Shown here in pieces: positions 35,402-46,301 of a stretch of DNA of 64,000 bases. The stretch spans positions 104,986,718 to 105,050,717 of the forward strand of contig JAMXBB010000004.1 of the NCBI GenBank assembly GCA_024138015.1. The letters run 5' to 3'. Made by a program: the position numbers and the translations under genes. The notes beneath the pieces were generated by a model that worked only from the letters and a program-made list of their open reading frames with translations, did no database searches and was not told where the DNA came from. The stretch's first letter is position 1, and every line of letters begins with the position of its first letter. This DNA comes from Lumnitzera littorea (lineage: Eukaryota; Streptophyta; Magnoliopsida; Myrtales; Combretaceae).

Positions 35402-38400
35402 AGGCTTCGACATCCATGTGTAAGAGCCCTTGATCCTTATCTTCCAATCTTTCCCATTCAGGCAAATATGAACCACCGTAAAATTGATGGACAATCAGTT
35501 TTTACCTATTTTATTCATCCTGCTCTGTTGTGGACGATGCCGTACTTTGTGATAATGCTGTTTTGATTAGGAAATCTTACAGACTACTTTAACTTTACAC
35601 TTTTTTATAATTTTACACCTCTACTTTGAAATCGTCAAATTATATGCCATATTAATAATAGTTTACTTGCTAACCGTACTACCCATCTCTTTTCTGTCTT
35701 TAACGTTAACCCAGTCATTATCAGTGACCAATAAAATCTCCACATGTGGATCTTTTAATTTAATATCCACAGCTAGCTATTCACGTGCCATGTCATGCAT
35801 CCGCGTCACACGCATAATCCATGTCATCGGTTCCTTAAAAAGTAAAAACTTTTAACTAAAACGTAAAAACAAAATGCACCAAATTAGAAAAAAAAAACAA
35901 CTCACGGATATGAAAACACACTAGAAACGTTAAAAAGAAAGATCGGTAAAGCTCATTCGTCTTTCTTTCTTCTTTATTTTATTTTTGTTATTATTATTTT
36001 TTTTGGGGCCAGTCGTACCACTTTCTTCTTCCAACATAGGAGCCCTAACTTTGAAACCCCTGTCCCATCAGTGCACTGAAGAGGTGTAGAAAGAAGGTAC
36101 CAACATCAGTTTAACAACCATGTATAAACGTAGCCCTGCCTGCCGAAGAAACCCTCTAATGCTCATCACTACCACTGTTATCAATCTTCCTATCCTTCTT
36201 TTCAGTTGCATTCTTTATAATGACTTCCAGTGCCCAAAATTCATCGCAACACTTGTTCTTTACTAAAAAGATTACACCTTTCGATCTTGTCCAACCATAG
36301 AGACAACTTTAAGGTTTTTTAAGGACACTCCAAGTTTGTCCATGGTCAAATGTGTAATAGAATCAAATACCCCGTCTCTTCCGATGCCACTTGCGTCCGT
36401 TATTCCGTTTATAGGTGAGTAAGAAGTAAGAACTAGGAGTAGGTATTCAACAGTGGAGCAACTAGTGATACCAATTAATTTATCACTTTTATTTGGAGAG
36501 TAAAAAATTGCCTTCACACTTTTTCATTCAAGCGATTTTACCATGCTTTCTAATTCATGATTTTAATTTGGGGAATATAAAATCATTGAGTCCAGTCCTT
36601 CATGAGGTACCCCATTTAAATATAGTTATCGAAATCTTGATTATATTATTTATTTGAATGTGTAAAATTTAAAAAATTATAAAAAACTAATACACTCATA
36701 AGTTTATAAAATTAAATATAAAAATTCATAATTTTATTATAAAAATGTACATATAAATAATTTTCTGTAAATTTTAATAAAAAAATATCAACTCGTTAAA
36801 CCATATTTTTAATCCGTAATTTTTACGGGCACAAGAATAACATATTCTAGAACAAAGCGTTTTGTCTTTTTTAATTGAAATTTCCACTTTTGTAATTGTC
36901 TTATCATCTCCTATACAGCAGAACACGTCCCTATCACCGAAACAAGAATACCCAAAGCCCACACTTACGATGACTGCGAGGGAATGAAACTTATTTTTTA
37001 TTACGCCATTCGCTCCATCTTTTTATCTTGAAATTGGATTACTAATTACGATTTGTTAAGAATCCAAATAGCAGAAATTCTTTAATTCGGTTCAAAAATC
37101 TTAGTTCCTCACTATATTTCTCGTTACCTCATCTCAATTTTTCGAATGACAGACCACCACTGACACCGACCAGCAATGACCACCGCGCACCACCAACCAC
37201 CGACCACCATCTAATGGAAAGCAGCTCCACCAACACACCAACCATTCACCACCGTACACCACCACACCACCCACCACCGCCGACACCCATCCACCACCAC
37301 TCCACCAACGTGACCAGTCATCGTCACCTTCGTCAAGGTCACCATCGTCGTCATCATCTCCTTCCTCTGTCTTCCAAAGTAAACCAAATGGGTCTGGAAG
37401 TGATTTCTTGTGCTCCAGAAGCACCTATTCCTCTTGATGAGCAAATAACAAGAAGACTCAGAACAAAAAAAAAAAAAAAAACGAAAAGAAAACCGGACTC
37501 ATGTATCCCTGACTGCCTCGGCGTCGAAATTATCGGCGTAATGTCACCAGTCTCAATCTGCATTTTCTTTGTCGTCTACTTAGTCCACTCTCTCTCTTCA
37601 ACAATTCTTTTTTCTCCCCTCTTCCGCAAATCGAATCCCGTTTAATGACTTTCTTCTCATTATGTATCATTAAAATTTTGACTGATTTCTTGAAGAAGAA
37701 CATGAGCTATTCCCCTTCATCTTTTTACTCAAAAAGACTACAAAACCTAATTTTAGTCTAAAGAAGAGGGAGAGTCTAATAGATGAAAAACGCGTGTTAA
37801 CTTGCCAAATTTTTTTATTCTCTTTTCATTCTTGTTCTTCTAAGATAAAAAGAAATTCAAGTTTGAAAATGAGGATAACGTGATATTTTAATTGTATTAT
37901 ATATCTATTATATATATATATATATTCCCTTAGTTAATAGATATCAAAACCTTATTCAATTCTCCTTTACAAATCTACTCTATTTGATAAGTCAAAATTT
38001 CTTTACAGGCCTATTACATTCGATGAAACGAATACATTGTAAAACATTAATTTGCCATCTTCTATAAGCTCTGATATCTTAAAAAAAAAAAAAAAAAAAT
38101 GCTCATGGCAGCTAATCACAGAGAGGATTGCTCCAATTAAAGTTGTAAGGAGCCCAAAATATATGAAAGGGCTACAATTATTGTCGTTGCTAACAATAAG
38201 GTTCTTGGAAGCATGGAAATAGGCCTAATGTTATAGTGACTTGTTAAACGTCTTTCAATTGCCTCAACAATGTGAAAGCTTGTTCAGTTATTGAACCAGC
38301 TAATATAGTGTATATAGCAATCTTACAGCTTAGTTTGCTTGCGGGAGGATTCAACGTGACTTGAGATAGTACCATGTGACCAAACATTAAGTAGCCCAGG

Positions 38401-38539
38401 ATATCATGAATATGTAGCTCAAAGTTGTGAGACCACAGCTGATCAATAAACCCTGTTAAGCCCAAAGAGAAAAGGAAAGAAAGTTGTGTAGAATATATTA
38501 TGCTACGAATTATCATAATTCAACATATATAGTAAAATA
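35402..38539. other. Spacer downstream of the TNL gene
   Basis: 3' flank of the TNL followed by sequence without a supported gene. 35575-35640 (ACTTTACACTTTTTTATAAT onward) resembles one end of a Mutator-like MITE, but no matching arm is found. 37140-37340 is a CAC/CCA-rich low-complexity stretch producing artificial His/Pro frames. A (TA)n run lies at 37908-37925 and an A-run of about 18 at 38080-38099. A minus-strand frame of 90 codons (38516-38244) is hydrophobic and unrecognised. Confidence 0.45.
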
Positions 38540-39360
38540 TTTAAGTCATCCAATCTATGGACTATGATAGAGTGGAAGGATTTCATAAGGGCTATGCTCA
38601 AGAGCTTGAACTTCTTGGTGTCTTTGATAAATCTCATTGGCTCTATATTGCCATTGCAAATTATCAAATAATCCTAAATGGTGCAATGATGTAGAAGTTC
38701 CAAGTCAATAGGAGCTAAGGCAAGGTGAGTCTATGCCACCGTATTTATTTATTCTAGTCATGAAAGCTTTCAGCAGGATAATCTACTTCTTGTATTCAAT
38801 TTTCAAGAAATACGCTGCGGGACATGAAGGAGAAAATCGGTAATATTTTTAACATAAGGCCTAATGCTGATATGGGGAAATACCTCAGCATCCCAATTAA
38901 ACAAGGAGGTACTCTTGGTGCTCATGACCTTAACTTTATCCTTGAGAAAACCAGGATGAAACTAGCAAGCTGAAGTCAAAATTATTAAGTATGTCTATGA
39001 GGAGATTACTCATTTCATCCTTTCTTGAGAGTATAACAAACTACTAATCTCAAGTGACACCTATCCCTTCTAGCATTACATAGAATCTAGAGAAGACCCG
39101 TAAAGACTTTCATTGGGGATCATTAGAGGAAGCTAAGAAGATCCACTGAATAGGATGGGAAAAGATTATATCTCACAAAGATTTTGGTGGTTTAGGTGCA
39201 ATGGATATTAAAAGGTGTAACCAAGCAAACTTTGGAAAAAGTTACTTGATAGATGAGAACAAAAGACCTCATTTGGACCAGATTGCTTAAATAAAGGTAC
39301 AAGTTGGATCTAAAAAGAGAAAAAGGGTTGAAGCTTGCAAAAGAAATCATTGAAGCCATG
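38540..39360 (+). pseudogene. LINE (non-LTR retrotransposon) reverse transcriptase fragment
   Basis: Plus-strand translation, with stops and shifts, follows the middle and end of an L1-type plant LINE reverse transcriptase. YDRVEG near the start corresponds to KAYDRVEW; PPYLFILVMKAFSR at about 38740 is the SPYLFILVMExLS block; MGKYLSIPI the YLGVPL block; then HWGSLEEAKKIH, GWEKIISHKDFGGLGAMDI and RCNQANF match WGxxxxxRKIHxVxW, KxxGGLGIRxL and NxALLAK. The YADD catalytic region between 38790 and 38850 is not preserved. Confidence 0.8.
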
Positions 39361-40079
39361 AATTGGGTTGATGATAGAGTTTCAATCTAGATTAAAAAAT
39401 GGAAAAACCACCATTTCAACATGATTCTTATGCTAATGAAGTTCAGTTCTAAGAGAAATTGCTACATTTAATTGGGTTTTTGATGTGATGTGGACTAATT
39501 GAGATTACTTTAGCTAAAGGTTAAAAAAAAAATCCTAAACAAGGGATTGTAGCTTTACATATTTGGCAACTTTTGTATCTTAACATATATAAATAATGCT
39601 TAGAATAATGATCACAACAGTATAAAAAAATGTCAACATGAGCAAGAAGTGAGAAAGATATGGCTATTGTAAGTTGGTAGCATAAAAACATAATATTAAA
39701 TAGCAAGCTTACGCTATATGTGTATTAGCTACAAATATTAACTTGAGGATTAGTTTCGACAATCTTCTCTACTCTATCTTCTTGCTTTTACACAGTAGTC
39801 ATGAAAATACAAGATTACGCATTTGTCAATTATATATTTCTATATATTTACTTATTATTAATGTTTTGATGGATTCCGTAACTAAGATATGAACTCAAGG
39901 TTTGGATTTACTAGTGGAAACGTGTTTATTGTTATTAATGCTTTGAATAGTTAAATGTGGGACTAAGCAAAGCATAATAGTTGATGTGCGAAGGAAGACA
40001 AACAAATGCTTGTATTCATACAATAGGAATTTAACACAAATCTTTAATATCCAAGTTGTAATAGTCATCCGTAGATGTG
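39361..40079. other. Spacer, nothing recognised
   Basis: No domain is recognised. Could include the 3' end of the LINE and the left part of the following Ty3 fragment. Confidence 0.45.
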
Positions 40080-40480
40080 CAAATAGGATGCCCCTAGAGA
40101 TGGCCCCACAAATGGAGTCCTCTCCTTCCATGGGCTGAATTTTGGTACAATAGAACATACCATAGCTTAATTAGAATGACACCATTTCAAGTGCTCTATA
40201 GGGGACCTCCACTGAACATTCCTCATCATCAAGTTTAGGCTTCTTTTGCCAAGGAAGTGGATTAATCCATGGTCTCACATTGTACATAACTTAAGACCAA
40301 TACATATGCTACAGTCAAATATAATGAAACAAGTGGCTTATTCAAAAAGAAGGGATGTTTCAAGTAGGATTTGGTCTTCCTTAAGTTCTATCCATATAAG
40401 TTGATAAGCTTAGGGTGCCACTATTAGAACCAACAATTTGGTGTGCCACAACTTATTGGATAAACTTATTGATAAGAATC
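40080..40480 (+). pseudogene. Ty3/gypsy integrase C-terminal fragment
   Basis: WSPLLPWAEFWYNRTYHSLI continues with RMTPFQVLYRGPP, the classic chromovirus-type integrase block WLPxAEWWYNTxYHSSIxMTPFExxYGRPPP. Farther on DLVFLKFYPYKLISL corresponds to DWVYLKLQPYRQxSL. Frame changes lie between them. An orphan fragment without LTRs. Confidence 0.8.
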
Positions 40481-40858
40481 AAGCTGTATACAAATTGCTA
40501 TACCCGATTTGAATGATAAGAAATGTATGGGGATAGATTCACTCAAAAGAACTATTTTACTATCTCTCTTGGGTGAAATTATGAAGGAAAAGTATTTAAT
40601 CTCAACTAATTAAGGATTAATTGAAAAAATATAGAGTTTCCAAGATTTTATTAATCTCATAATACGTTTAGTTACAACATTTTAATCATAAAGAGATACC
40701 GTTACAACTTATTTCTTAGACTGCGGTATCTTGTTAGATCAAAGAAATACAAATAAAAAGGTCTTACAACTGTCTAGAAATGCAGCAAAATAAAACAACA
40801 TGAACTACATGAATTTTTGAACAAAAATGGATGTTACGAATCAACAAAGCCTCGACAT
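40481..40858. other. Spacer after Ty3 integrase fragment
   Basis: No recognised coding sequence; possibly the 3' untranslated part or LTR of the preceding fragment. Confidence 0.35.
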
Positions 40859-41115
40859 GGTCATGTCAAAAGCTCGTGTTACTTTCTGTAAACAAAACTA
40901 GACTTTGACAAATAGAAATGACCAATAAAAGGTCATGTCAAAAGGTCATGTATCTTTCTATAAACAAAACTAAACTTCTATAGATAGAAATTTCCTTTAA
41001 TACGGTCGTATCAAAAGGTCATATATCTTTTTACAAACAAAACTGGACTTCTGCAAATAGACATGGCCTTTTAACATAGTTGTGTTAAAAGGCCATATAC
41101 CTCTCGACATTTGGA
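40859..41115 (+). repeat. Tandem repeat, about 73 bp x 3.4
   Basis: Units begin GGTCATGTCAAAAGCTCGTG (40859), GGTCATGTCAAAAGGTCATG (40931), GGTCGTATCAAAAGGTCATA (41004) and AGTTGTGTTAAAAGGCCATA (41078), spaced 72, 73 and 74 bases. Each has an AACAAAACT(A/G)(A/G)ACTT core. They are diverged, so the array is old. It lies 0.4 kb past the Ty3 integrase fragment on the same strand, so it may be another retroelement untranslated-region array. Confidence 0.82.
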
Positions 41116-42329
41116 AACTTAAGTATTTCATAGCTCGACACAATCTTTAACATAATTATGCTGATAGGTCATATTCTCCTCGGCCTTCTACTTTAGCGCA
41201 TGTACATCAAGTTTATCACCTTCAACTCATCAAACTCCAATTCTTATACGCTCTAACACATCTACCAACTAATCCTTAAGTAAAAACACCTTCTTAAGCA
41301 CCCTAATCTAACCAATACTCTCTTAATCTTCCTTACTTATCCCATAAGAATGTATAGCTCCTTTTTAATGACTTTGATCTTATCTTAGTCGCTAGCCCTT
41401 GACTCCTACATTCTCCCCAACTTCTTTTCAATTTGCCTTCAAATTCCATTGGTTGTCTTTTGATGCGTCTCCAGGATCGTACATATAGAGAAACGCCATA
41501 ACAACTAAGAATGAAAAGAAAATAAAAGGAAATTAGCAAATCCGAGTAGCTACCAATCAAATATGACGTACCAACTGATCCTACTAGACCTACAATTCAT
41601 CAAATGTGACTCACTAATCTAAACCATAGGGCTACTTACCAATACTTCTTACTAAAAAGAATAAATAAGAGTTAAAGAAAAATAAGAATACTAGGGTTGC
41701 TTACAAAAGGAAACTTGTAATAAATTTGATGTCATGAGTTATTGTCTACATACAAAGGCAATGAGGTATTTATATGACCTCACTTGAGTTATACTAAGTA
41801 AGGAAAAGAAAAAATGGATAATATACAAAAGGATTCCTAAAACACGATTAAAAAGGTAAATAATATATTGTATGGAAAGTAAAGAATCATTCTAAACTAA
41901 TGTATCAAAAAATACATAGTGAGAAGTGGTTAGAGGTTGGTTGTGTGGTTAGTTAAGTTGAAATGAGTGTTGAGGCCACTTGACAGTTGTAGGATCATAT
42001 TCAAATAAGTTTAGAAAGAAGCCATTAGTCAGAGCTGACCTGGTTGGGTTTAAGTTAAAGCTCAACCTCTGAAGAACACTCTAATCCCTTCTTGGTCAAG
42101 TGGCTCAACAGTTTGGCTCAAATAGAAGTCTGATGGTGGTTGGCTTAGAAACTACCTAGATCTTGGTATGAGCTCGGCAACATGTACAGTTTTTCGGCTG
42201 GTCTACATGCATGCTGGGTAAATCGGTGTGACTACCTGGAAACTCGAAACCGATGCTAATACTAATGAGGGATTGGCACTTAGGTTGATAATAATGTAAA
42301 AGATAGAGATCGAAATAGGACTCTTTAAC
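41116..42329. other. Spacer between Ty3 fragments
   Basis: No gene recognised. 41900-42329 is less AT-rich and lies where the 3' LTR of the minus-strand Ty3 fragment would be expected, but no partner exists to define it. Confidence 0.4.
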
Positions 42330-43940
42330 TTAACTAAGGTCTCGATATCCTTCATGTGAGTCCTTATAGTCCTCTAGGTCGGCTGCACATGACTGGTCTG
42401 AAGAGTTGATTCCCATCATCCTCTTTATAGTAAGGTGATAAATCTTATACATTGTAGTAGCTAAGATATTACATTCACCTCTCAGCTCCAACTTATATGT
42501 ATTCCCATCCATCCTCTCCATTACACGAAACAATCCTTTAGCTTATGACATCACCTTGGAATTTCTCCTTTCTAGAATTCACTCCTTCCTTATGTGCATC
42601 CACATTAAGCATACTAGATTGAATACTCTTCTCTTCTTGTCCTTATTTGCTTACTTCTCATATGTTGTTGTTCTTCTTTCCAAAAGACTTCTTTACTTGC
42701 TCATGTAAATTTTGGATAAACTTTACCTTGGATTTGCCATTAGATTAACATATTCATCAAAAGGTACAAGCACCAAATTAAGAGGAGTAAGGGGATCAAA
42801 TCCATACACCACTTCAAATGGTGTTTTGTTAGTTGAACTATGAACACATCTGTTATATGCAAACTCAACGTATGGGAAATAATTGTCCCAATCCTTAAGA
42901 TTTTTACCGACCATAACTTTAAGCAGTGATGCAAGAGTATAATTTACTACCTCTATTTGCCATCAGTTTGTAGGTGGCTTAATGTGCTAAAGTAGAGTCT
43001 TATCCCTAATATCTTCTACAAAGTTTTTCAAAAGTGACTCAAGAATTTAAGTATGCAATCAAACACAATAGACTTAAGGGCTCTATGAAGATGAACTATT
43101 TCTTGAAAGAACAAATTTAAAATATAGACAATACCATTAATAGTTTTATAAGGAATGAAATGAGACATTTTATAAAATGATCAACAACAACCATGATGGT
43201 TTCTTTTCCCCCTCTATGTCTAGGCAATCCAACAACAAAATCCATGCTAATATCTACCCATAGATGTGTAGGATTAGGAAAAGGCATACATAAGTCCAGA
43301 GCACCTAATCTACTTTTAGGCTTTTTACAAGTTGTACACTTTTGAATGACATTCCTCGCATCTCTCAACATATAAGGCCAATAAAAAAATACCTTAAGGG
43401 TTTCATATGTTTTAGTCTCTCCAAAATGGCACAAAAGATCTCCATCATATGCTCCCTTATCTAAGACCCCTCCTAAGGGTATTTTGAGGAATGTAAAACC
43501 TACCATCTCATGCTCCATGGTCATAAATCTTATAGGCACTAGAAAAGTTAGGATCGTTCTCATAATGGTCTTTAATCCACTAGAATCCTAATATCTTGGC
43601 TGACATCATGTTAATCAAAGTGTAACTCCTAGAAAGCACATGGGATAAAATATTTTGACTCCTACTATGGTGCTTAATGATGTAGGTAAAAGTTTCTAAG
43701 TACCCTATTCATTTTGCATCTAACCTATTGAGTTTTCCTTGCCCTCTATTATATTTCAATGACTTATGACTAGTATAGACCATGAACTCCCTAAGGAGTA
43801 AATAGCACTACCAAGTCTCTTGGGCCTAATTAGAAAGTAAAACTCTTTATCAATAGATGGAGTACTTAAGGTGATGGTCACTCAATTTTTCACTAAAGAA
43901 AGCAATTGGTAGATATGTGTCTTTAATACAGAACTAAAAT
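42330..43940 (-). mobile_element. Ty3/gypsy chromovirus-type pol fragment (RNase H to integrase)
   Basis: Minus-strand order from 43940: RNase H (AFFSEKLSDHHLKYSIY; VYTSHKSLKYNRGQGKLN at about 43780; SAKILGF at about 43600), integrase zinc region (43563-43117: FYWPYMLRDARNVIQKC, then TTCKKPKSRLG), core start (WVDISMDFVVGLPRHRGGKE, VVVDHF), then PYVEFAYNRCVHSSTNKTPF and EVVYGFDPLTPL at 42914-42723, and the C-terminal GNTYKLELRGECN...T block at 42533-42330. The zinc-finger histidine before FYWP and the one after it (usually WPHM) are both tyrosine. Stops between the blocks make it a relic. Confidence 0.85.
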
Positions 43941-43981
43941 CATAAGCCAATCATACGCTTTCGGTTATAAAAACATTATAA

Positions 43982-44067
43982 GTGAAGATGCATGACTATA
44001 TTATAACTAAAGGTGCAAGGTTACCATGCATCTTCATTCGGTGTAAAAATCGAATTCGTGTGCACCT
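43982..44067. repeat. Inverted repeats around a short spacer
   Basis: GTGAAGATGCATG (43982-43994) pairs with CATGCATCTTCAT (44025-44037), and AAGGTGCA (44010-44017) pairs with TGCACCTT (44060-44067). Could be the subterminal region of a DNA transposon, but no element ends were found. Confidence 0.4.
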
Positions 44068-44357
44068 TCACTCTCCTATTCATGTAATATCTTTTGACAA
44101 GTCGTTTTTCTAACTTTTGTTTTTTTTCAAAAGGGTTTAATCCCATACAAAACTCATAGCTAAGAAGAAAATTGTTCGATCCAAATACTTATTGCAATCA
44201 AATTGATTTGTTGTTCGTATCAAGTTATAACTTATGACATACTAGGTGTCACTTTAATTTTATTTGATTTTATTTATTTTTTTCAAACCATCAAAAAGGC
44301 TTCGTTTATCTGCATGTTATACACATATTCATGGCAACTTATTCATCTTGCTTTTAG

Positions 44358-44687
44358 ATAAGGCGCGTATTTACATCGGTTCGCCAATTTAAACAATGGT
44401 ATATATGGCTAATATTGGATGATCATGCTATTATATGTTACTTATATGAAGTACCGAGTGTATTTAATAAGATAGTGTATTTTGCTTCTAACAATTGTTC
44501 ATCTGGGTCGATTAATGTATTTAGAACTCCTTGTTATATATCAGAGCCTAATCATGCTATTATATGTTACTTATATGAAGTACCGAGTGTGTTTAATAAG
44601 ATGGTGTATTTTGCTTCTAACAATTATTCATCTGGGTCAATTAATGTATTTAGAACGCCTTGTTATATATCAGAGCCTAATTTCTGA
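44358..44687 (+). pseudogene. Unrecognised open frame with an in-frame internal duplication
   Basis: An open frame of about 109 codons, preceded in frame by a TTTTAG that could be a splice acceptor, contains two consecutive copies of a 43-residue unit (HAIICYLYEVPSVFNK... to ...ISEPN) and ends soon after. The unit length is divisible by three, and of five base differences between copies only two change the residue (I/M and C/Y). I do not recognise the protein. It may be a fragment of an old transposase or captured gene; there is no start codon or flanking gene structure to support expression. Confidence 0.3.
44424..44681 (+). repeat. Tandem duplication, 129 bp x 2
   Basis: 44424-44552 and 44553-44681 are adjacent direct copies differing at about five positions, starting CATGCTATTATATGTTACTT. 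Confidence 0.93.
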
Positions 44688-46301
44688 TGAGCTGTTTTTC
44701 TATATGCAGAATCTAATATCACATATATAAAAGGGTAAAGATTTAATTATTGGTGGTTTGTTGTAATTACCAAGGGAAAAGTTATAAAAAAAAAAAAAAA
44801 AAAGAACTTTAAAGAAAAAATAAAAAATAAGGCCACATTGAAATTAATTCTAAAACTATGTAACTAAAAATCATGTTTTCAAAGTCATGATTTCATTTTG
44901 CTAAGAAATTATGTTTTGGTATTATAAAAACGTAAAATATGTTTTTTATGTTAGTGTAAGTTGCCTCAAAATTTTGTTTTGGAGTCACCATTTTAATTTG
45001 AGATCGTAATTAAAAGACACGATTTTAAGTATCATAATTTTGTAATTAGTTTTAGTATAACCCTTTTTTAAATATTTTTTAAGTGCAAATTTTTCCTTTT
45101 CTCTATTTACTAATAATAGTTTTCTCTAAGTTTGATTGAACCCGATTTATATATATAAAATCTTATATTATGTTGTATGAAAAGGGTTTCAATAATAGAT
45201 ATTCTCCTCTTGAGGCATTTGTTAAATTCATAAATAAATTTTGATTACATATTTCATATTATATATAATTTAGAAATATCTTTATTTAGTTTTTCTATAA
45301 AAGCAATACTTTCCATGTGTAAAATTAATGAAATAGCCATCAAGCCTGTTTGGAGTATTAATTGTCGTTGCAATTGTGCTGCGTGTGTTAAAATTAGTTT
45401 TTTTTTTTTTTTTGCATCTAATAAAAATAAACATATATTTATTTTAAATTTATAGTAAAATATTTTGTATTTACCATTATAAATTTTACTTTTGATATAT
45501 CTATATTATTTATAATGATTTTTCTTCAAAAATCACAAGAATGAAAGAAATTATAGACATCATGAAAAAAATGATTTTATTAGAAATTGTGAAAAGAAAG
45601 GAATAAAAAAGTGAGAGAGAAAAAAGAGAGAAAGAGAAGAAGGTAGAGTATAGTTTTATAAAGTGGGAAAAAAAATTAGACATATAGATTATAAGGAAAA
45701 ATAATTTTATTTATAATATAAGTTATATATAATTTTATAATATTATTTTAGTATTGATTTTTTTATTAAATAATATGTAATATTGATCTAAATAATAATT
45801 TTAATTATAATGGTTATTTAAGCTTTTAAAAATTTTAATAATATAGATATTGACATAAATACTGATTTTTTAATAAAATTAATTAAATCACAATGCAACG
45901 TAGATAAAAAATAGAAAATAATAATAGTAATAATAGAATTGACCGCGGAAACTTTTTTGGAAATCACTTTTCTTCAATTTGAGCAGACAGAATGATGGTG
46001 TCGGTACTATTCTCTGTAATCCCAAATCCATCCTGCATCAACTGACCGACATTCGAGTCAATCGGCCCACACGGCATCGACCAATTACTCAGAAACCAAT
46101 AGTTAGTTGCCACGTATCCAGTTGCGCCACTCTTGCTAACATACTGGCAACACCCTGTTCTTTCCCTCACTTCTCCGCTCTCACTCAAAACCCAGTGTAC
46201 CATCCTCCAAACTCCAGGTTCACTTCACATCACTGCACCTCCTCAACCCGACCCCATCCGATAACCCAAATGCAAGATCCTATCTTTTTTACCACACCCA
46301 A
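44688..46301. other. AT-rich spacer and upstream region of the fucosyltransferase gene
   Basis: Mostly A/T runs (poly-A at 44788-44803, poly-T at 45398-45412) without genes. From about 45950 composition becomes more balanced, consistent with promoter and 5' leader. No confident TATA box was identified. Open frames here on both strands are not supported. Confidence 0.45.

Noticed and set aside
35560..35860. Possible second Mutator-like MITE after the TNL gene
   Set aside because: Only one arm-like end is visible; no inverted partner or flanking duplication.
37214..37645. 143-codon plus-strand frame
   Set aside because: First half is translated CAC/CCA low-complexity sequence and the middle is a poly-A run; no recognisable domain.
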